Positions 40,943 to 51,095 are shown, counted from the stretch's first letter. The stretch: DNA of 64,000 nucleotides from Chrysophaeum taylorii (GCA_029834535.1 JAQMWT010000581.1:1-64000), one strand, 5' to 3'. The notes: a model not told the origin generated them from the sequence alone. Numbers and translations: made by a program.

Positions 40943-41291
40943 TACCCTGATCGCCGACAGCATGGTTGCGATGGAGGACGGTGCCTCATGAATCCCGAGC
41001 CTTGCGAGGGCGGATGCCCTCCCGGCGTAGGTTGGCACCTTTTTTTCGTCGCTTCCCCGGCGGTTGGTAGCCGGAACGTTATGAGTGGGACGCGTTTTCG
41101 ACGAGTTGGTTGTCAGTCACATTGCAGTCTTCGCGTCGCATGGCGACAAGCCTGATGACCACTCTCCGACGACTCACCTTTCGGCACCCCTCGTCTTGGT
41201 CTACAGACCCCGTGATTCTGGACCGCCTTTTTGTCGGTCCAGCCTGGGTCCTATGCTTGGGAGAGGTCTGAAGTTAGTTAGTTAGTTAGTT
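40943..41291 (+). mobile_element. SINE-like element, copy 3 (full-length, diverged)
   Basis: It matches copy 1 from the ACCCTGATCGCC head to the TTAG-repeat tail, with many substitutions and small indels. It is therefore the oldest full-length copy here. Target duplications are no longer clear. Confidence 0.75.
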
Positions 41292-41330
41292 ACTTCGATG
41301 TCTAAGGCCGTCGTTGCCGCAAAATTTTGA

Positions 41331-41333
<3 letters not shown>

Positions 41334-41361
<28 letters not shown>
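41334..41361. repeat. (CTG)n microsatellite
   Basis: About nine CTG units, shortly after SINE-like copy 3. Confidence 0.95.
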
Positions 41362-41784
41362 CGAGAAGTACCATACTGACGCGGCCACAGCACATACTCC
41401 GCATATAGCACCGTCTGCCCTCCGCAATTTGGGCTGGCCGACAGAGGAGGTCGTGAAGTTCCGTAGACGCAAATTGCGGAGAGCGGTGCGCAGCTCCGAT
41501 CGCGTGCATTCGCGGCCCGAAGTTGGTGTTCGATTTAGAACATTTTGTGCCGTCGCAGACGTGGCCCCGCGTCGATTTCGATACACAAAGATAGATACGG
41601 GGGTATGCAGACACGCAAAAATTAGCATTAAAAAAGTTCCGCCCAGCCCTGATGACTCAGCGTGACTCAGAATATGGTCTAGTTTCAGACCTAGGGGTCG
41701 CACAGAAGAGTGGAAGTTCGTGTGAAGTTCCATTGCAGGGCTACAACGTTTTCAATGCCCTATACGCCGGTTTTACAGAAAAGG

Positions 41785-43026
41785 ATGTGGTTCTCGAAGG
41801 ATCGGAAAATCGCGCCCACTTGCACGCAAGTCCAGAAGGAGGCTGCTTCGAAGGAGTACCCTCCCGTGCCGCGGCGGTGCGTGGTGACGGGGGGCACGGG
41901 GTTTGTGGGTCAACGGCTCGTAGAGATGCTCGTCGAGCGCGGGGCTGAGAAGGTGATATCGCTCGACATCGTGCCACCCCCCGCCGATGCGTGGAAGGAT
42001 CCCGCGATCGAATGGCGCGTGTGCGACGTGACCGACCGCGCGTGGGTCCGGGAGGCCCTCGCGGGCGCGGATTGCGTGTGGCACAACGCTGCTGCCGTAG
42101 GTCCTTTCCACCCCAAGCCTCTGTACGAGCGGGTCAACTACGAGGGTACCCTCAACGTCCTCGCCGCGTGCCGCGAGCTAGGGGTCCCGAAGCTCGTCTT
42201 CAGCTCGTCGCCGGACACGCGACTTACCGGTGAAGACGTTGACGGGCTCACCGAGGCCGAGCTGCCGCCGCTGCCGTTGAAGTCGTACCTCCACGACTAC
42301 GCCGAGACGAAAGCGATGGCCGAGATGGCCGTGTCGGACGCGTGCTGTCCCGAGCTCCTGACGATCTCCGTCGCGCCGCAAAATGTTTACGGACCTCGCG
42401 ATAACTTATTTTTGCCGAATTTTCTGGAGAATGCCGGCGACGGTCGCCTTCGCGTTTTCGGTCGCGGCGAGAATAGAACGTGCTTCACGCACGTCGACAA
42501 CTACTGTCACGGCCTGATAATTGCCGAGAGGGCCCTCGTGCCTCGATCCCCCGTGCTCGCCAAGTTTTACATCGTCACCGACGGCACCACGCATCCTCTC
42601 GGAAACCAGTACGCGGTTTTCTGGAGGGAACTCGATCGCGCCGTGGTGGGGGTCGGCTTCCGCTCCATCTACGCCAAGTACCATCTCCCCGTCTGGTTTT
42701 TGTATATCCTCGCGGTCATCTCCGAATTTGTGGACTTTTTGCTCCGCACCACCTTCAAGCTCAACCGCTTCAATCTCCGAGTCCTCACCATCCACCGCTG
42801 GTTTAACATCAAGGCCGCCGAGAACGACCTCCCGTACGAACCCATCATCCCCTACGACCTCGGCTGGAAGGACACCATTGCCTGGTACAAGGACAAGTGG
42901 CTCCCCAAGTACCAAAAGCCTTCCACCATCTTCAAAACCATCGCACACCAATCCCAAGCCAAGATCGACATCCAAAAAGCCTCACGCCGAAAAAAAGACA
43001 GCACCGCCGCCACGACCGCCCGCTAA
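41785..43026 (+). CDS. 3-beta-hydroxysteroid dehydrogenase-like, copy 2
   Basis: 413 codons from ATG 41785, the same Met as in copy 1. The open frame extends to 41710 but that part is not shared with copy 1, so the shorter start is preferred. Sequence is almost the same as copy 1: TGGTGFVG, YAETK, HVDNYCHG and the hydrophobic VWFLYILAVISEFVDFLL are all kept. Changes include the SPDTRLTGED versus SPSTRFTGED loop, VAPQNVYGP versus VAPHQVYGP, and a few near the C-terminus. Both copies look functional. High identity in coding and 3' flanking sequence implies a recent duplication or gene conversion. Confidence 0.9.
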   Translation: MWFSKDRKIAPTCTQVQKEAASKEYPPVPRRCVVTGGTGFVGQRLVEMLVERGAEKVISLDIVPPPADAWKDPAIEWRVCDVTDRAWVREALAGADCVWHNAAAVGPFHPKPLYERVNYEGTLNVLAACRELGVPKLVFSSSPDTRLTGEDVDGLTEAELPPLPLKSYLHDYAETKAMAEMAVSDACCPELLTISVAPQNVYGPRDNLFLPNFLENAGDGRLRVFGRGENRTCFTHVDNYCHGLIIAERALVPRSPVLAKFYIVTDGTTHPLGNQYAVFWRELDRAVVGVGFRSIYAKYHLPVWFLYILAVISEFVDFLLRTTFKLNRFNLRVLTIHRWFNIKAAENDLPYEPIIPYDLGWKDTIAWYKDKWLPKYQKPSTIFKTIAHQSQAKIDIQKASRRKKDSTAATTAR

Positions 43027-43503
43027 TTTTTTTTTAATGGCCACCCGTCTTCTGTTGCGGTTTATATTATATCAACGAACATGCGAAAGTCGCTGGAGGA
43101 TCCATGATGGTCTGTTCCCACTCGCGGCCGCAAGTGGCGGCCGTTCCCTCCTCCACCAGGTTTCGTCGAAGAAGATACGGCGCTCACTTGCTTGCCATCG
43201 ATCTCGACGAATGCGCTGCCAATAAAAACAGCCTTTCGCAGTGCCCAATGGGCAATTCACAATCGCCGCAGCTTCGTGCTATCTATCTCCTCTTTCGCAC
43301 CGTCTGCGTGTCGTCGAGCCTGCAGCTTTCGTGCACCACCGCCACATAGCCTCAAGTTTGATGATGGGGTCGAAAAGAAACAAATCTGACAAAAGCATCC
43401 TAGTTGTCTATTTTACCACGTCACTTCTTCTGAGTTGGGGTAGGAAAATAGACATCCAAAAGCATTCCGTAAAATCAAAACCGTTCTTCTGCAAGAGTCT
43501 ATC

Positions 43504-44205
43504 ATGTTGATCAAGTTGGTGTTGGCTGTGGCGATCGCGGCGGCGGCGGCCGAGCGGTGCGACGACACGTGCCCATTCGCGAAGAACGGTGTCTGCGAGG
43601 ATGGGCGGCAGGCGGACGATGATCTCGTTTCACGATCCGAGAGTCCGCCGATTTGCGCGCTCGGGACTGACTGCAGCGACTGTGCCGCACCCGAGAATCT
43701 CCTCTGCGACAACGCGTGTCCTTTTTCCAACGACGGCAAGTGTGACGACGGACGCGACGGGGGAGAAGCGCTGTGCGCCCTCGGCTCGGACTGTGGTGAT
43801 TGCGGGCCAATCCTTCTCTTCGGCGAGGATTGGGTCAACGTCGGCGGCTACTCGTACCATTACTTCGACGACGACATCAACCTTTACTTGGATGAGAGCT
43901 GGTACTACGACGACGGCTGGTGGGAGTCGACGGAACCCTACTACGACTACTACTACAACGAAGATCCGGGGTTTGCGCTCCAAGTTGAAATCGTCGAAGA
44001 GATCACCGTCGAGGAGACGATCGTCTACGCCGAGGACGACGAGGAGGAGGAGGAGAGGGGGACAGTGAGCTTTTTGTTTGGGTTTGGGGCTGGTGCCGTC
44101 GTGGTGTTGCTCGTGTGGGCGATCGTCCGGAAGTGCCGGGGTCGCGGCGACGATATGGCGTCGAGGATCGACAACCCTAAGCTGCGCGTGCCGCTCCTCG
44201 TGTGA
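43504..44205 (+). CDS. Secreted/type I membrane protein with two LNR-like Cys-rich repeats
   Basis: 233 codons from ATG 43504. Residues 1-16 (MLIKLVLAVAIAAAAA) form a signal peptide. Two Cys-rich units follow at 19-60 and 68-100, each with C-x3-C-PF-x4-G-x-C-(E/D)DG then CALG(T/S)DC-x-DC. That arrangement resembles Lin-12/Notch-type (LNR) calcium-binding repeats and is frequent in algal surface proteins. The middle (about 110-185) is rich in Tyr, Asp, Trp and Glu (EPYYDYYYNEDPG). A membrane span is at about 187-208, then a short basic tail. It converges with the oxygenase gene on the other strand. The role is likely at the cell surface or secretory pathway; no ligand or enzyme activity is evident. 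Confidence 0.8.
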   Translation: MLIKLVLAVAIAAAAAERCDDTCPFAKNGVCEDGRQADDDLVSRSESPPICALGTDCSDCAAPENLLCDNACPFSNDGKCDDGRDGGEALCALGSDCGDCGPILLFGEDWVNVGGYSYHYFDDDINLYLDESWYYDDGWWESTEPYYDYYYNEDPGFALQVEIVEEITVEETIVYAEDDEEEEERGTVSFLFGFGAGAVVVLLVWAIVRKCRGRGDDMASRIDNPKLRVPLLV

Positions 44206-44403
44206 CCGACGGACGGACGGACGGACGGATATCCTGTCGAAGAAGCACCAACCTCCTCGACACCCAAAAACTATCGCGGTTGGTAGCAACACTTTTTCTC
44301 CCACCACCACCCCTTAGAACCTATCGTCGTCGTCGTCGTCGTACAACGAGACGTAATGCACGCTACGTTCCACAACGCCGCTCTAGGATAGGACATTATA
44401 AAA

Positions 44404-45741
44404 TCAATCAACCTTGTAATCGAGGACGGGCCTGCCTTGGTAGTAGAGGACGTCCGCGGCCCCGTAGACGTAGTCCCAGCCCTGGGTCGGTTTGAAGTGG
44501 CAGAAGGCGTTGGCGTAGAGCGAGCCGTTGAGAGGCGAGGGTCGTCCGTGGATGAGCTTTGCAGACTGGTAGAAGAGGAGTTGTCCGGGCCTAAGGAGGA
44601 CGGATGCGCGGGAGCCGTCGAAGTCGATGACCTCGAGGGGCCAGTCGGCGTCCATGGATTCCTGGTGAAGGTTGATGATGACGGAGAAGACGTGCGTGGC
44701 GACGCGGTCCACGTGCATTCGCAACTCGGCACCGCGATAATATTCGCGGATGCCGTAGAAGCTCGTGAAGACGAGGGGTTGGCCCGCCCACGCTTCGACG
44801 AGGGGCTGGATCATTCTGGCGATCGCGTCTCTCTCCCGCGTATCGTCGTCGAACGACACCATCGTCGTCTCCACGAGGTGTTGGTTGATGCCGGTGTTTG
44901 TCTTGCTGTACGCTTCCAAAGTGCGGTCGTGGTTGCGATAAAAGGCCCAGAGCCTGTCTTCGAGGGCTTTCGGGAGGTCCATGATCTCGTAGCTCGAGAC
45001 GCCCGCGACGTCGGGCACGAGCGGAGGCTGCCTCAAAATCGCCGAATGAGTAAACGTCGTGTCTTGGTCTCGCGCATTCAGGCGCTTATCGCTGATTTCG
45101 AGCCTTTCCTCCTTCTCGGGGATCCTCAGGGTGGCGCACCCGCTCCCAGAATTCACAGCGGTAGCCGCGTATTCCACGCCGCCGCCGCTCCTGAACGCGA
45201 GAACGTCGCCCGGAAGGACGCGTTCGACCGTCCTCGTTTCGCCCGCGGGGATCTCGATAGAGCCGTGCTGCACTGCAAAGGGGAAGGTATTCGTCACGCT
45301 CACATCAAACCGGAGCCGCTCGTCGAGCCACTCGCGCCACGTCTGCGTACCCCCTTCCCAAATCTCGAAACTACGACCCCCGCCAGCCGGCGAGAACGCG
45401 ACGGCCGGCGCGCGCGACATATTAAACCGCACGTCGAGCCACATGGTATCGTCGTCCGCGCGCCACCACACCTCCTTCCGTCGCTCGATGTCGTACTCGC
45501 CGAGAAAGAGGTGTGTCCGCGAGGGGAGGTTTGACCCGTCGAAGCCGAACAAGTGCCACGCATCCAGGCACCACTCGCTCGAATACAAGCCAATCGCGAT
45601 CGCGGCCATCCGAGGACTGTCGCGGACGAGGTCGTCGAGGTGCCACCCGTGGAGCAGCGGCACCACGCGGCCCACGCCCATGGCGACCGGCAGAAAGAGG
45701 TGACCAATCGTCCTCATTCGACTACCGAAATCCACAACCAT
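44404..45741 (-). CDS. 2-oxoglutarate/Fe(II) oxygenase, prolyl 4-hydroxylase-like
   Basis: 445 codons from ATG 45741 (MVVDFGSRMRT); an open extension to 45918 lacks support. The C-terminal ~150 residues form a prolyl-4-hydroxylase-type double-stranded beta-helix. GAELRMHVDR holds the iron ligands His343 and Asp345, VFSVIINLHQE and VLLRPGQLLFYQ follow, and AKLIHGRPSPL gives His398. These enzymes hydroxylate proline (or other residues) using 2OG and O2. The preceding ~290 residues are not of a family I know. They include GGGRSFEIWEGGTQTWREWLDERL and a beta-rich PFAVQHGSIEIPAGETRTVERVLPGDVLAF, which may be a substrate-binding module. No clear signal peptide is seen, although HLFLPVAMGVGRVVPLL near the start is hydrophobic. 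Confidence 0.82.
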   Translation of the reverse strand: MVVDFGSRMRTIGHLFLPVAMGVGRVVPLLHGWHLDDLVRDSPRMAAIAIGLYSSEWCLDAWHLFGFDGSNLPSRTHLFLGEYDIERRKEVWWRADDDTMWLDVRFNMSRAPAVAFSPAGGGRSFEIWEGGTQTWREWLDERLRFDVSVTNTFPFAVQHGSIEIPAGETRTVERVLPGDVLAFRSGGGVEYAATAVNSGSGCATLRIPEKEERLEISDKRLNARDQDTTFTHSAILRQPPLVPDVAGVSSYEIMDLPKALEDRLWAFYRNHDRTLEAYSKTNTGINQHLVETTMVSFDDDTRERDAIARMIQPLVEAWAGQPLVFTSFYGIREYYRGAELRMHVDRVATHVFSVIINLHQESMDADWPLEVIDFDGSRASVLLRPGQLLFYQSAKLIHGRPSPLNGSLYANAFCHFKPTQGWDYVYGAADVLYYQGRPVLDYKVD

Positions 45742-47712
45742 AATAACCCTTTTTGAAGCGGTGCTCAAGCACCACAACCTTTTGATTGAAAGCAGCTCAC
45801 TGCATCTATGAGTCTCCAGTCCTTTTTGGTGGCATTCACTCCATTCCTTTCCTCCGAACATCTCGAAGGAGCCGCCCATACGGGAGAAGCATTGTGCGCG
45901 CAGTAGGAGCGAACTCAACCAAGTTCCTCCGACTCATCATCGTCCGTGGCCTCTGGGAAGGAAATGTTCTCTTCGGTCAGCAGCAGCCTCGGCTTGGAGC
46001 AGCGAGTGCGCCGAACAACAACCACGATGACCTTCTGTGCCCTGCAACCGTGGCGATCTCGCTCGTTTGACTTTTTCCGACAGTAGGATATTATTTGCGT
46101 TGGCACTTATTATTTATTTAGCAGCCCTTCGAACGATCATTGATTTAGGTGCTCGATGAGGAGGAGGAGGAGGAGGAGGAGGCAGAGCGCAAATAATGTG
46201 CCGAAATCAAGATGACGAGAAAGGCCCTGCGCTCGAGTCTGTAAAGCGTGCTGGTCAACAGTACGACCTTGGCGTTCTTCTTGGCCTGCTCGTCGTTGTC
46301 GAGTTTTGATGGCGTAGCCAAACCAAGTTGCGACCAACGTGCGAGAGATCCCCGCCGATCAAAATAAATTTGGCTGCGGTGGGGTGGTCCCAGGCGTCGG
46401 TTTCGCTGTCCCGTTACCAATCCCGTGCCAAATAGGGTTTCTTTGTTGCGACACAGGTCGTTTGCGGCGGCGGCAGAGTAGGCCATATGGGGCACGACGA
46501 TTTCGGGGGCCAGAGAAGAGGATATGTGATTTACGTCATGATAGATAGATAGATAGATAGTCCGCAACGTAAAAGGACCGAAACTCGTAGAGAAGTCAGG
46601 AAAAGGCTCTACAACCATGTTGAGGTACAACTTTATTACGTCGAAAAAAAAGAAGACTGCAGTTAGTTCTCTTCGAAGAACGTCTACACGGCGTTGGACG
46701 AGGGGAGCTGCCACGGCGGCGGCAGCAATGAACTTGAGATTTAGGACTCGCTAATAATTTGTCAATACAACTTGTAAAACAAACGAAGATCTCCAGGTCC
46801 TGCGAGTTTCAGGGCGCAACACCTTGACCATTACCGTTGTTGGGCAATCATTGGATAAAAAAAAACTTTGTGATATATAGACATGGAAGGACGCGCACGG
46901 GAGGCGTCGTGGCATGGACGGACGCACTTTCGTCGCAGCCCGGCCTCGATCCACAATCTAGAGCGACATTGCGGGTGTCAGGGCTGCGGTCGACAAAGCA
47001 GAATTCTACGATGCTTTTTTCGTGTTTTCGAACAAAACACGCCACATTTTTGAATCGAGGCAGCAATGACGACTTATACACTCGAAAAGCAGAATCGACA
47101 CGTGCTGTCTCTCTCCTCAAAGCGAGCACATGCCGAAGCGACCAGAGTAGTCGGAAGGAGGTGACTTGGATCATTCCGAGATCCCCCATGAAGTCCAGGG
47201 TAGTTAGTCGCGACGCGCGCGCTTTGGTGTCCTCCTGGAGCGCCATGGAAAGGAAGAAACGTTCGTGAGTTCACGTGGAGGCGCAGGCGCTCCACTCCAA
47301 GTTCCAGCATCGACGACCCCTTCGTTGCAAACAAACAAAACAAATCAAATCAAAAACCACCGAAGAAGAAGAAGAAATCCATGCCAACAGCTTCTTCCCG
47401 AGTTTTTTTTTTATTTCTTTCTTTCTTCTGGACACAACCGCCCCTCCGAGTATAGTCCGAATAGATCGTCGATCTATCTTCGCGATCTTGGCCGCCCCTC
47501 ACCACCACCACCTTCCGCGGCGAAACGAAACGAAACGAAACGAAGCCGCGTCGGGAGAGAGAGAGAGAGAGGAGGGAGGGAGGGCCGTAGAAGTGTGCGT
47601 CACCCGACGAATCGTCGTATTATTCGTGCGAATGTGGTGGTTAATAATAAATGGCGACAGCGAAAGAAATAATCACGACAAGGAGAAAGGATAGGTGCTG
47701 CGAGTAAGTTAG
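45742..47712. other. Intergenic region with simple repeats
   Basis: No gene can be supported. Microsatellites: (GAG)n at about 46158-46182, (ATAG)n at about 46540-46560, (CGAAA)n at about 47518-47543 and (GA)n at about 47556-47570. A minus-strand frame at 46145-46714 has a poly-Ser tail encoded by the GAG repeat and no family resemblance. Confidence 0.6.
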
Positions 47713-49026
47713 TTAATCGCGCTTGAGGAGGCGGGGAGGGGTCGCGAGAAAGTTGAGGGTGATAGCCGCGACGAGGTCCGCGAGGGCGGGCGCCGCGACG
47801 AAGGAAAAGGCGATGGTCGCGGCCTTGCCCTCGGGCGACTTTGGGGCGAGGTCGACGTGGCCGACGGTGGAGGCGAAGTTGACGACAAAGTAGGCCGCGC
47901 TGGGGAAGTCCCAGTCCTCGAGGGCGCCGATGAGGATGGCCCCGCCGCCGAGGATGAAGAGGGGGGCGCCGGGGAGGTAGGCACGGGCAGAGGCGTAGGC
48001 TTGGTGGGCGTTGGTGGCAAAGAGGGAGACCCCGAAGATCATGAGGAGAGCGCTCACGAAGCGACCCCCGAGAGTATCGGGGGCGTCGCCCATGCCGACC
48101 GTCGCGAGGGTGGTGGCCGAACGAAAGGCCGCGTCGAGGGGCCCCGCACCCTCGGTGTACTGGAAGGCGAGGGCACCCAAAACCACGCTCAACGCCGAAC
48201 TCAAAAAGAGAATCTCTGACTGGAGCGCGCCGTTGACGTTGATGATGACCTGGGGCTTCGGGGGGTTCGCGCGTTTGGGGGGGAACAACAATTGGCTTGG
48301 GAGGAGGTACGCGAGGACGTCGTAGAGGCCGTTGGCCGCGACGCACAAAGCGGTAGCCGCGCTCGCGCGCCACGGCTTTACCCCATCGAGCCAATACCGC
48401 TCCGGCCGCGTGGACACCGCGATAAAGGTCGCCGTCACGACCACGCGGACGATCGAGCTTTTGATTGGCGGCTTCAAGGCGTCGAGCCCCTTGGTAAACG
48501 GCAAGAAGAGACCACCGACGCCAGCGATGCAGCCGCAAACTACGGGTCCGGCCGACGACGGGAGTGCCTTGGAAGCCGCCCCGATCATCCCCGAGATCAG
48601 GTTGACGCGGAACATCGCTTCCAACAAGAGCCCGAACACCTTGATGGGGGCCAGCGCGTACAGGTGGCGAAACGGTGTCGTGAAGAGAAGAAGCGCGGTG
48701 AGAGCCGCGATTAAGATACCGTCGACGACGAGCGGCGCTGGCCTTGACCCCAAAAGCAGGGGAACCAGGATCCCGCCACCGTACGCCGTCACGACCAGTT
48801 GTGCGTAGTTGTGCGCGGTGACGGTCATCTGGAGGCTAGAAGCCGCGTGGCATGCGCGCGCGAAGATGCACAAAGGCTTCATGATGGTCGCGTACGCGCC
48901 GTAGGTCAGCCACAGCGTCAGAATCTCGAGGGGGGGCTCCTGGACATTATCCCCCTTCAAGTACACGGGTTCCTGGTGGTCCAGGTGCTTCAAGAACTCC
49001 ATCATTTCCGCCACCTTGTTCACCAT
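47713..49026 (-). CDS. TRIC-type cation channel fused to a two-pore (K2P-like) potassium channel
   Basis: 437 codons from ATG 49026. Residues about 33-245 match the trimeric intracellular cation channel fold: LTYGAYATIMKPL, HNYAQLVVTAYGGGILVPLLLG (GGG at 83-85), FRHLYALAPIKVFGLLLEAMFRV, SGMIGAASKALPSSAGPVVCGCIAGVGGLFLPF. Residues about 268-425 read as a two-pore potassium channel. TM1 is EILFLSSALSVVLGALAF, pore 1 is FRSATTLATVGMGD (309-314 TVGMGD for TVGYGD), TM2 follows, TM3 is LFILGGGAILIGAL, pore 2 is AAYFVVNFASTVGHVD (387-392), then TM4. The frame is continuous through both modules. TRIC channels sit in ER-type membranes as counter-ion channels; a fused K2P would add a second potassium pore. 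Filter residues Tyr-to-Met and GYGD-to-GHVD may change selectivity. Confidence 0.8.
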   Translation of the reverse strand: MVNKVAEMMEFLKHLDHQEPVYLKGDNVQEPPLEILTLWLTYGAYATIMKPLCIFARACHAASSLQMTVTAHNYAQLVVTAYGGGILVPLLLGSRPAPLVVDGILIAALTALLLFTTPFRHLYALAPIKVFGLLLEAMFRVNLISGMIGAASKALPSSAGPVVCGCIAGVGGLFLPFTKGLDALKPPIKSSIVRVVVTATFIAVSTRPERYWLDGVKPWRASAATALCVAANGLYDVLAYLLPSQLLFPPKRANPPKPQVIINVNGALQSEILFLSSALSVVLGALAFQYTEGAGPLDAAFRSATTLATVGMGDAPDTLGGRFVSALLMIFGVSLFATNAHQAYASARAYLPGAPLFILGGGAILIGALEDWDFPSAAYFVVNFASTVGHVDLAPKSPEGKAATIAFSFVAAPALADLVAAITLNFLATPPRLLKRD

Positions 49027-49085
49027 GACGATCTCCCTCCTCTGACGCTTCAACCCACCCACAACCCTAAACCCTTTTTAAGATA
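49027..49085. promoter_or_regulatory. 59-bp bidirectional intergenic promoter region
   Basis: Only 59 bp separate the start codons of the divergent TRIC-K2P and ATP11 genes. No TATA box is evident in the interval, which must hold both 5' UTRs, or the real transcription starts lie inside the neighbouring genes. Confidence 0.5.
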
Positions 49086-49637
49086 ATGCTGCCTCGCGGG
49101 GGCCCGCGTCGCCTCGGCGACATCGTCAAGCTGCCGCTGTTGAAGCGCGAGACCAAGGACCGGATCGGCGAAATATGGAAGGGGTACCACGAGAACCGCA
49201 CCAATGCCGTCGGTCGCGCCGTCGAAGCGCATCACGCCTCGATGCTCCTCGAGCGTGCCATTCCTGCGCCGACGTTTCTCTTTCCCGTGCACCGCGAGGG
49301 GGGACACTTCATGCTCTTGTCGCAATTCCAGAAAAATCACGTCCTCTTCACCTACCTCGAGGATTTCAAGAAAAACCCGGCCTTCGCACGCCCTCGCCTC
49401 ACCCTCGCCCTCCACGACGACCTCGCCAAAGACAAGGGCATCGTCTTGCTCCGCGGCGACATCGAGCCCATGCTCTCCAAGCCAGAGTCCGACCACCTTA
49501 TCACCCAGCTTTTCGATACCTATCTCGTCGCATCGAGGTACTTCGCGCCAACCACCGGGCCTCTAAACTTCACCCAGAGCCCCCACACCTTCGACCACGA
49601 CGCATACCTTCGCGCCTATCCCCGCCGACCGATGTAG
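49086..49637 (+). CDS. ATP11: F1-ATPase assembly factor, ATP11 family
   Basis: 183 codons. The protein follows the ATP11/ATPAF1 family pattern: LGDIVKLPLLKRETKDRIGEIWKGYHENR, FLFPVHREGGHFMLLSQFQKNHVLFTYLEDFK, then PRLTLALHDDLAKDKGIVLLRGDI and a C-terminal QLFDTYLVASRYF. ATP11 binds free beta subunits of mitochondrial F1 and keeps them from aggregating during assembly. Family members are usually longer because of a presequence. Here MLPRGGPRRLGD is short and basic and might be a minimal targeting sequence, or an upstream exon may be missing. The gene is divergent from the TRIC-K2P gene. Confidence 0.85.
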   Translation: MLPRGGPRRLGDIVKLPLLKRETKDRIGEIWKGYHENRTNAVGRAVEAHHASMLLERAIPAPTFLFPVHREGGHFMLLSQFQKNHVLFTYLEDFKKNPAFARPRLTLALHDDLAKDKGIVLLRGDIEPMLSKPESDHLITQLFDTYLVASRYFAPTTGPLNFTQSPHTFDHDAYLRAYPRRPM

Positions 49638-51095
49638 TTACGGTGGTTATACCGTCGTCATCTTCTTTTGTGGTGTGGCCTGCCGATCGAGCGGGTTTCC
49701 TCTTCAGCCGCCATTCGTGCGCTGTATTCATATAATATCCGCATTTCCACTCGTCTCGGGTCCAAAGAAGAAGAAGAAGAAGAAGAAGAACGCTTCGTCC
49801 AATGACACTCCAACTCACCCGGTAATAATGCCACGGGCCGCATTTCAGAGTCCCGCTAGTATGTCCGCGTGGAACATCTCCCCACACGTCCTTGACGTCT
49901 CCGACGGGCTCGCGCACGCCGGTGTGATCAATTGAGAGAGCCGGATGCTGCACTACGTCACGACCAACGCGGAGGCCACGTTTTTGCCGTCGCGCGCGGG
50001 GTGCTTGACCGTGGTGCCCAAGTTCACAAGGCCTATGACGATGGCCCACTTTACGTTCGTCACAGCTTCAAGAGCCGCCCAGGCTGACGCCCTCCACGTT
50101 TTTTTGGTGGCGCGAGCGCATCTACCGGTTGCTTTCATGTGATTCCCTTGGCAAACTAGTTCGGCCACGTCGGACGTCCCTCGCTCGAGGAGAAGGCGAC
50201 AGCGCATCTGCGAAGAACCTTGAATGACATTTCGTCGCGAAAAGCCATCTGTGCCCATCAGAGTGCTTTTTGCTCGATGTCGTCGCCACAGCAGGTGCGA
50301 GCTTTGTGCCAAATTACTGGAACGGTGGCACGACGGCGAGCTGGTCCTCGGCGAATGCGAGGTCGACAACGTCGATGAAAATCATCGACAAAAAACGTCG
50401 TATTCGCCGCCCGAGCTTGGACCGTTCGGTCTCTAGTGTGCCTCGAACCGCGCTATGCCTATATTAGCGCTCCAGAGCCAACCGAAGAGTTGGAGGACAT
50501 CCTTGTCGCCTGCAAGTTTACGCTTGAGCAATCTCATTCTACGAGGAACACGCTTGCCTCGTAGAGCACCACAAGGCACAGGCGTCACTCGGACTGTAGT
50601 CGGAATGGTGGGTATCCCGAAGGATGGCAGCCCAACGATGCTTTCGAAAATGGCGGAGCAGTTAGTTGGGCATCCCCCGCAGTCGGGCAGACAGACTACG
50701 TCTATTATGCGCGAGTCTAGTAGTCACGAGCAGCGTTTGCGCCCGTGCGGCCGTCTCGAGACCACACGGGCCTTCGTGAATGAACCCCAGTTTCGATTTA
50801 TCTCCTCCGTTTCCCCCTATAGACTGAGCGTCTGTGGCTAGTGATTTGGGAAAGAAATACGCAGGCACACCTTCGCTTTTTAGGGGGAAGATTCATTCAT
50901 TGGAAGCAAGATGCCAACGAGGTACGACGCCGCGCCAACCAGGCCCGCCAGATCAGCGCGAAAGTCACCACGTTGCGCGTGGGATGTTGGACCAGCTGCT
51001 CGGCAAAACTCGCACCTGGGCGTCGTCCCAGGGGCGCGCCAGCGAAACAACGACGTACGTAGAGCAGGCATCTTACCGCAAGTTAGCATAAAATC
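49638..51095. other. Region with a (GAA)n repeat and a possible transposase remnant
   Basis: An (AAG)n tract is at about 49765-49790. On the minus strand a frame at 49953-50369 contains LLLERGTSDVAELVCQ and AVTNVKWAIVIGLVNLGTTV, then HPARDGKN. This faintly recalls the region of piggyBac-type transposases after the DN(F/Y)FTS box, but the DDD residues are not identifiable. I keep it as unassigned. Confidence 0.3.

Noticed and set aside
41334-41361. Poly-Gln protein from the CTG/CAG run
   Set aside because: Minus frames over it have no other support; it looks like a microsatellite next to a SINE tail.
41710-41784. Longer N-terminus for the second 3-beta-HSD
   Set aside because: The extension is not shared with copy 1; homology starts at the Met at 41785.
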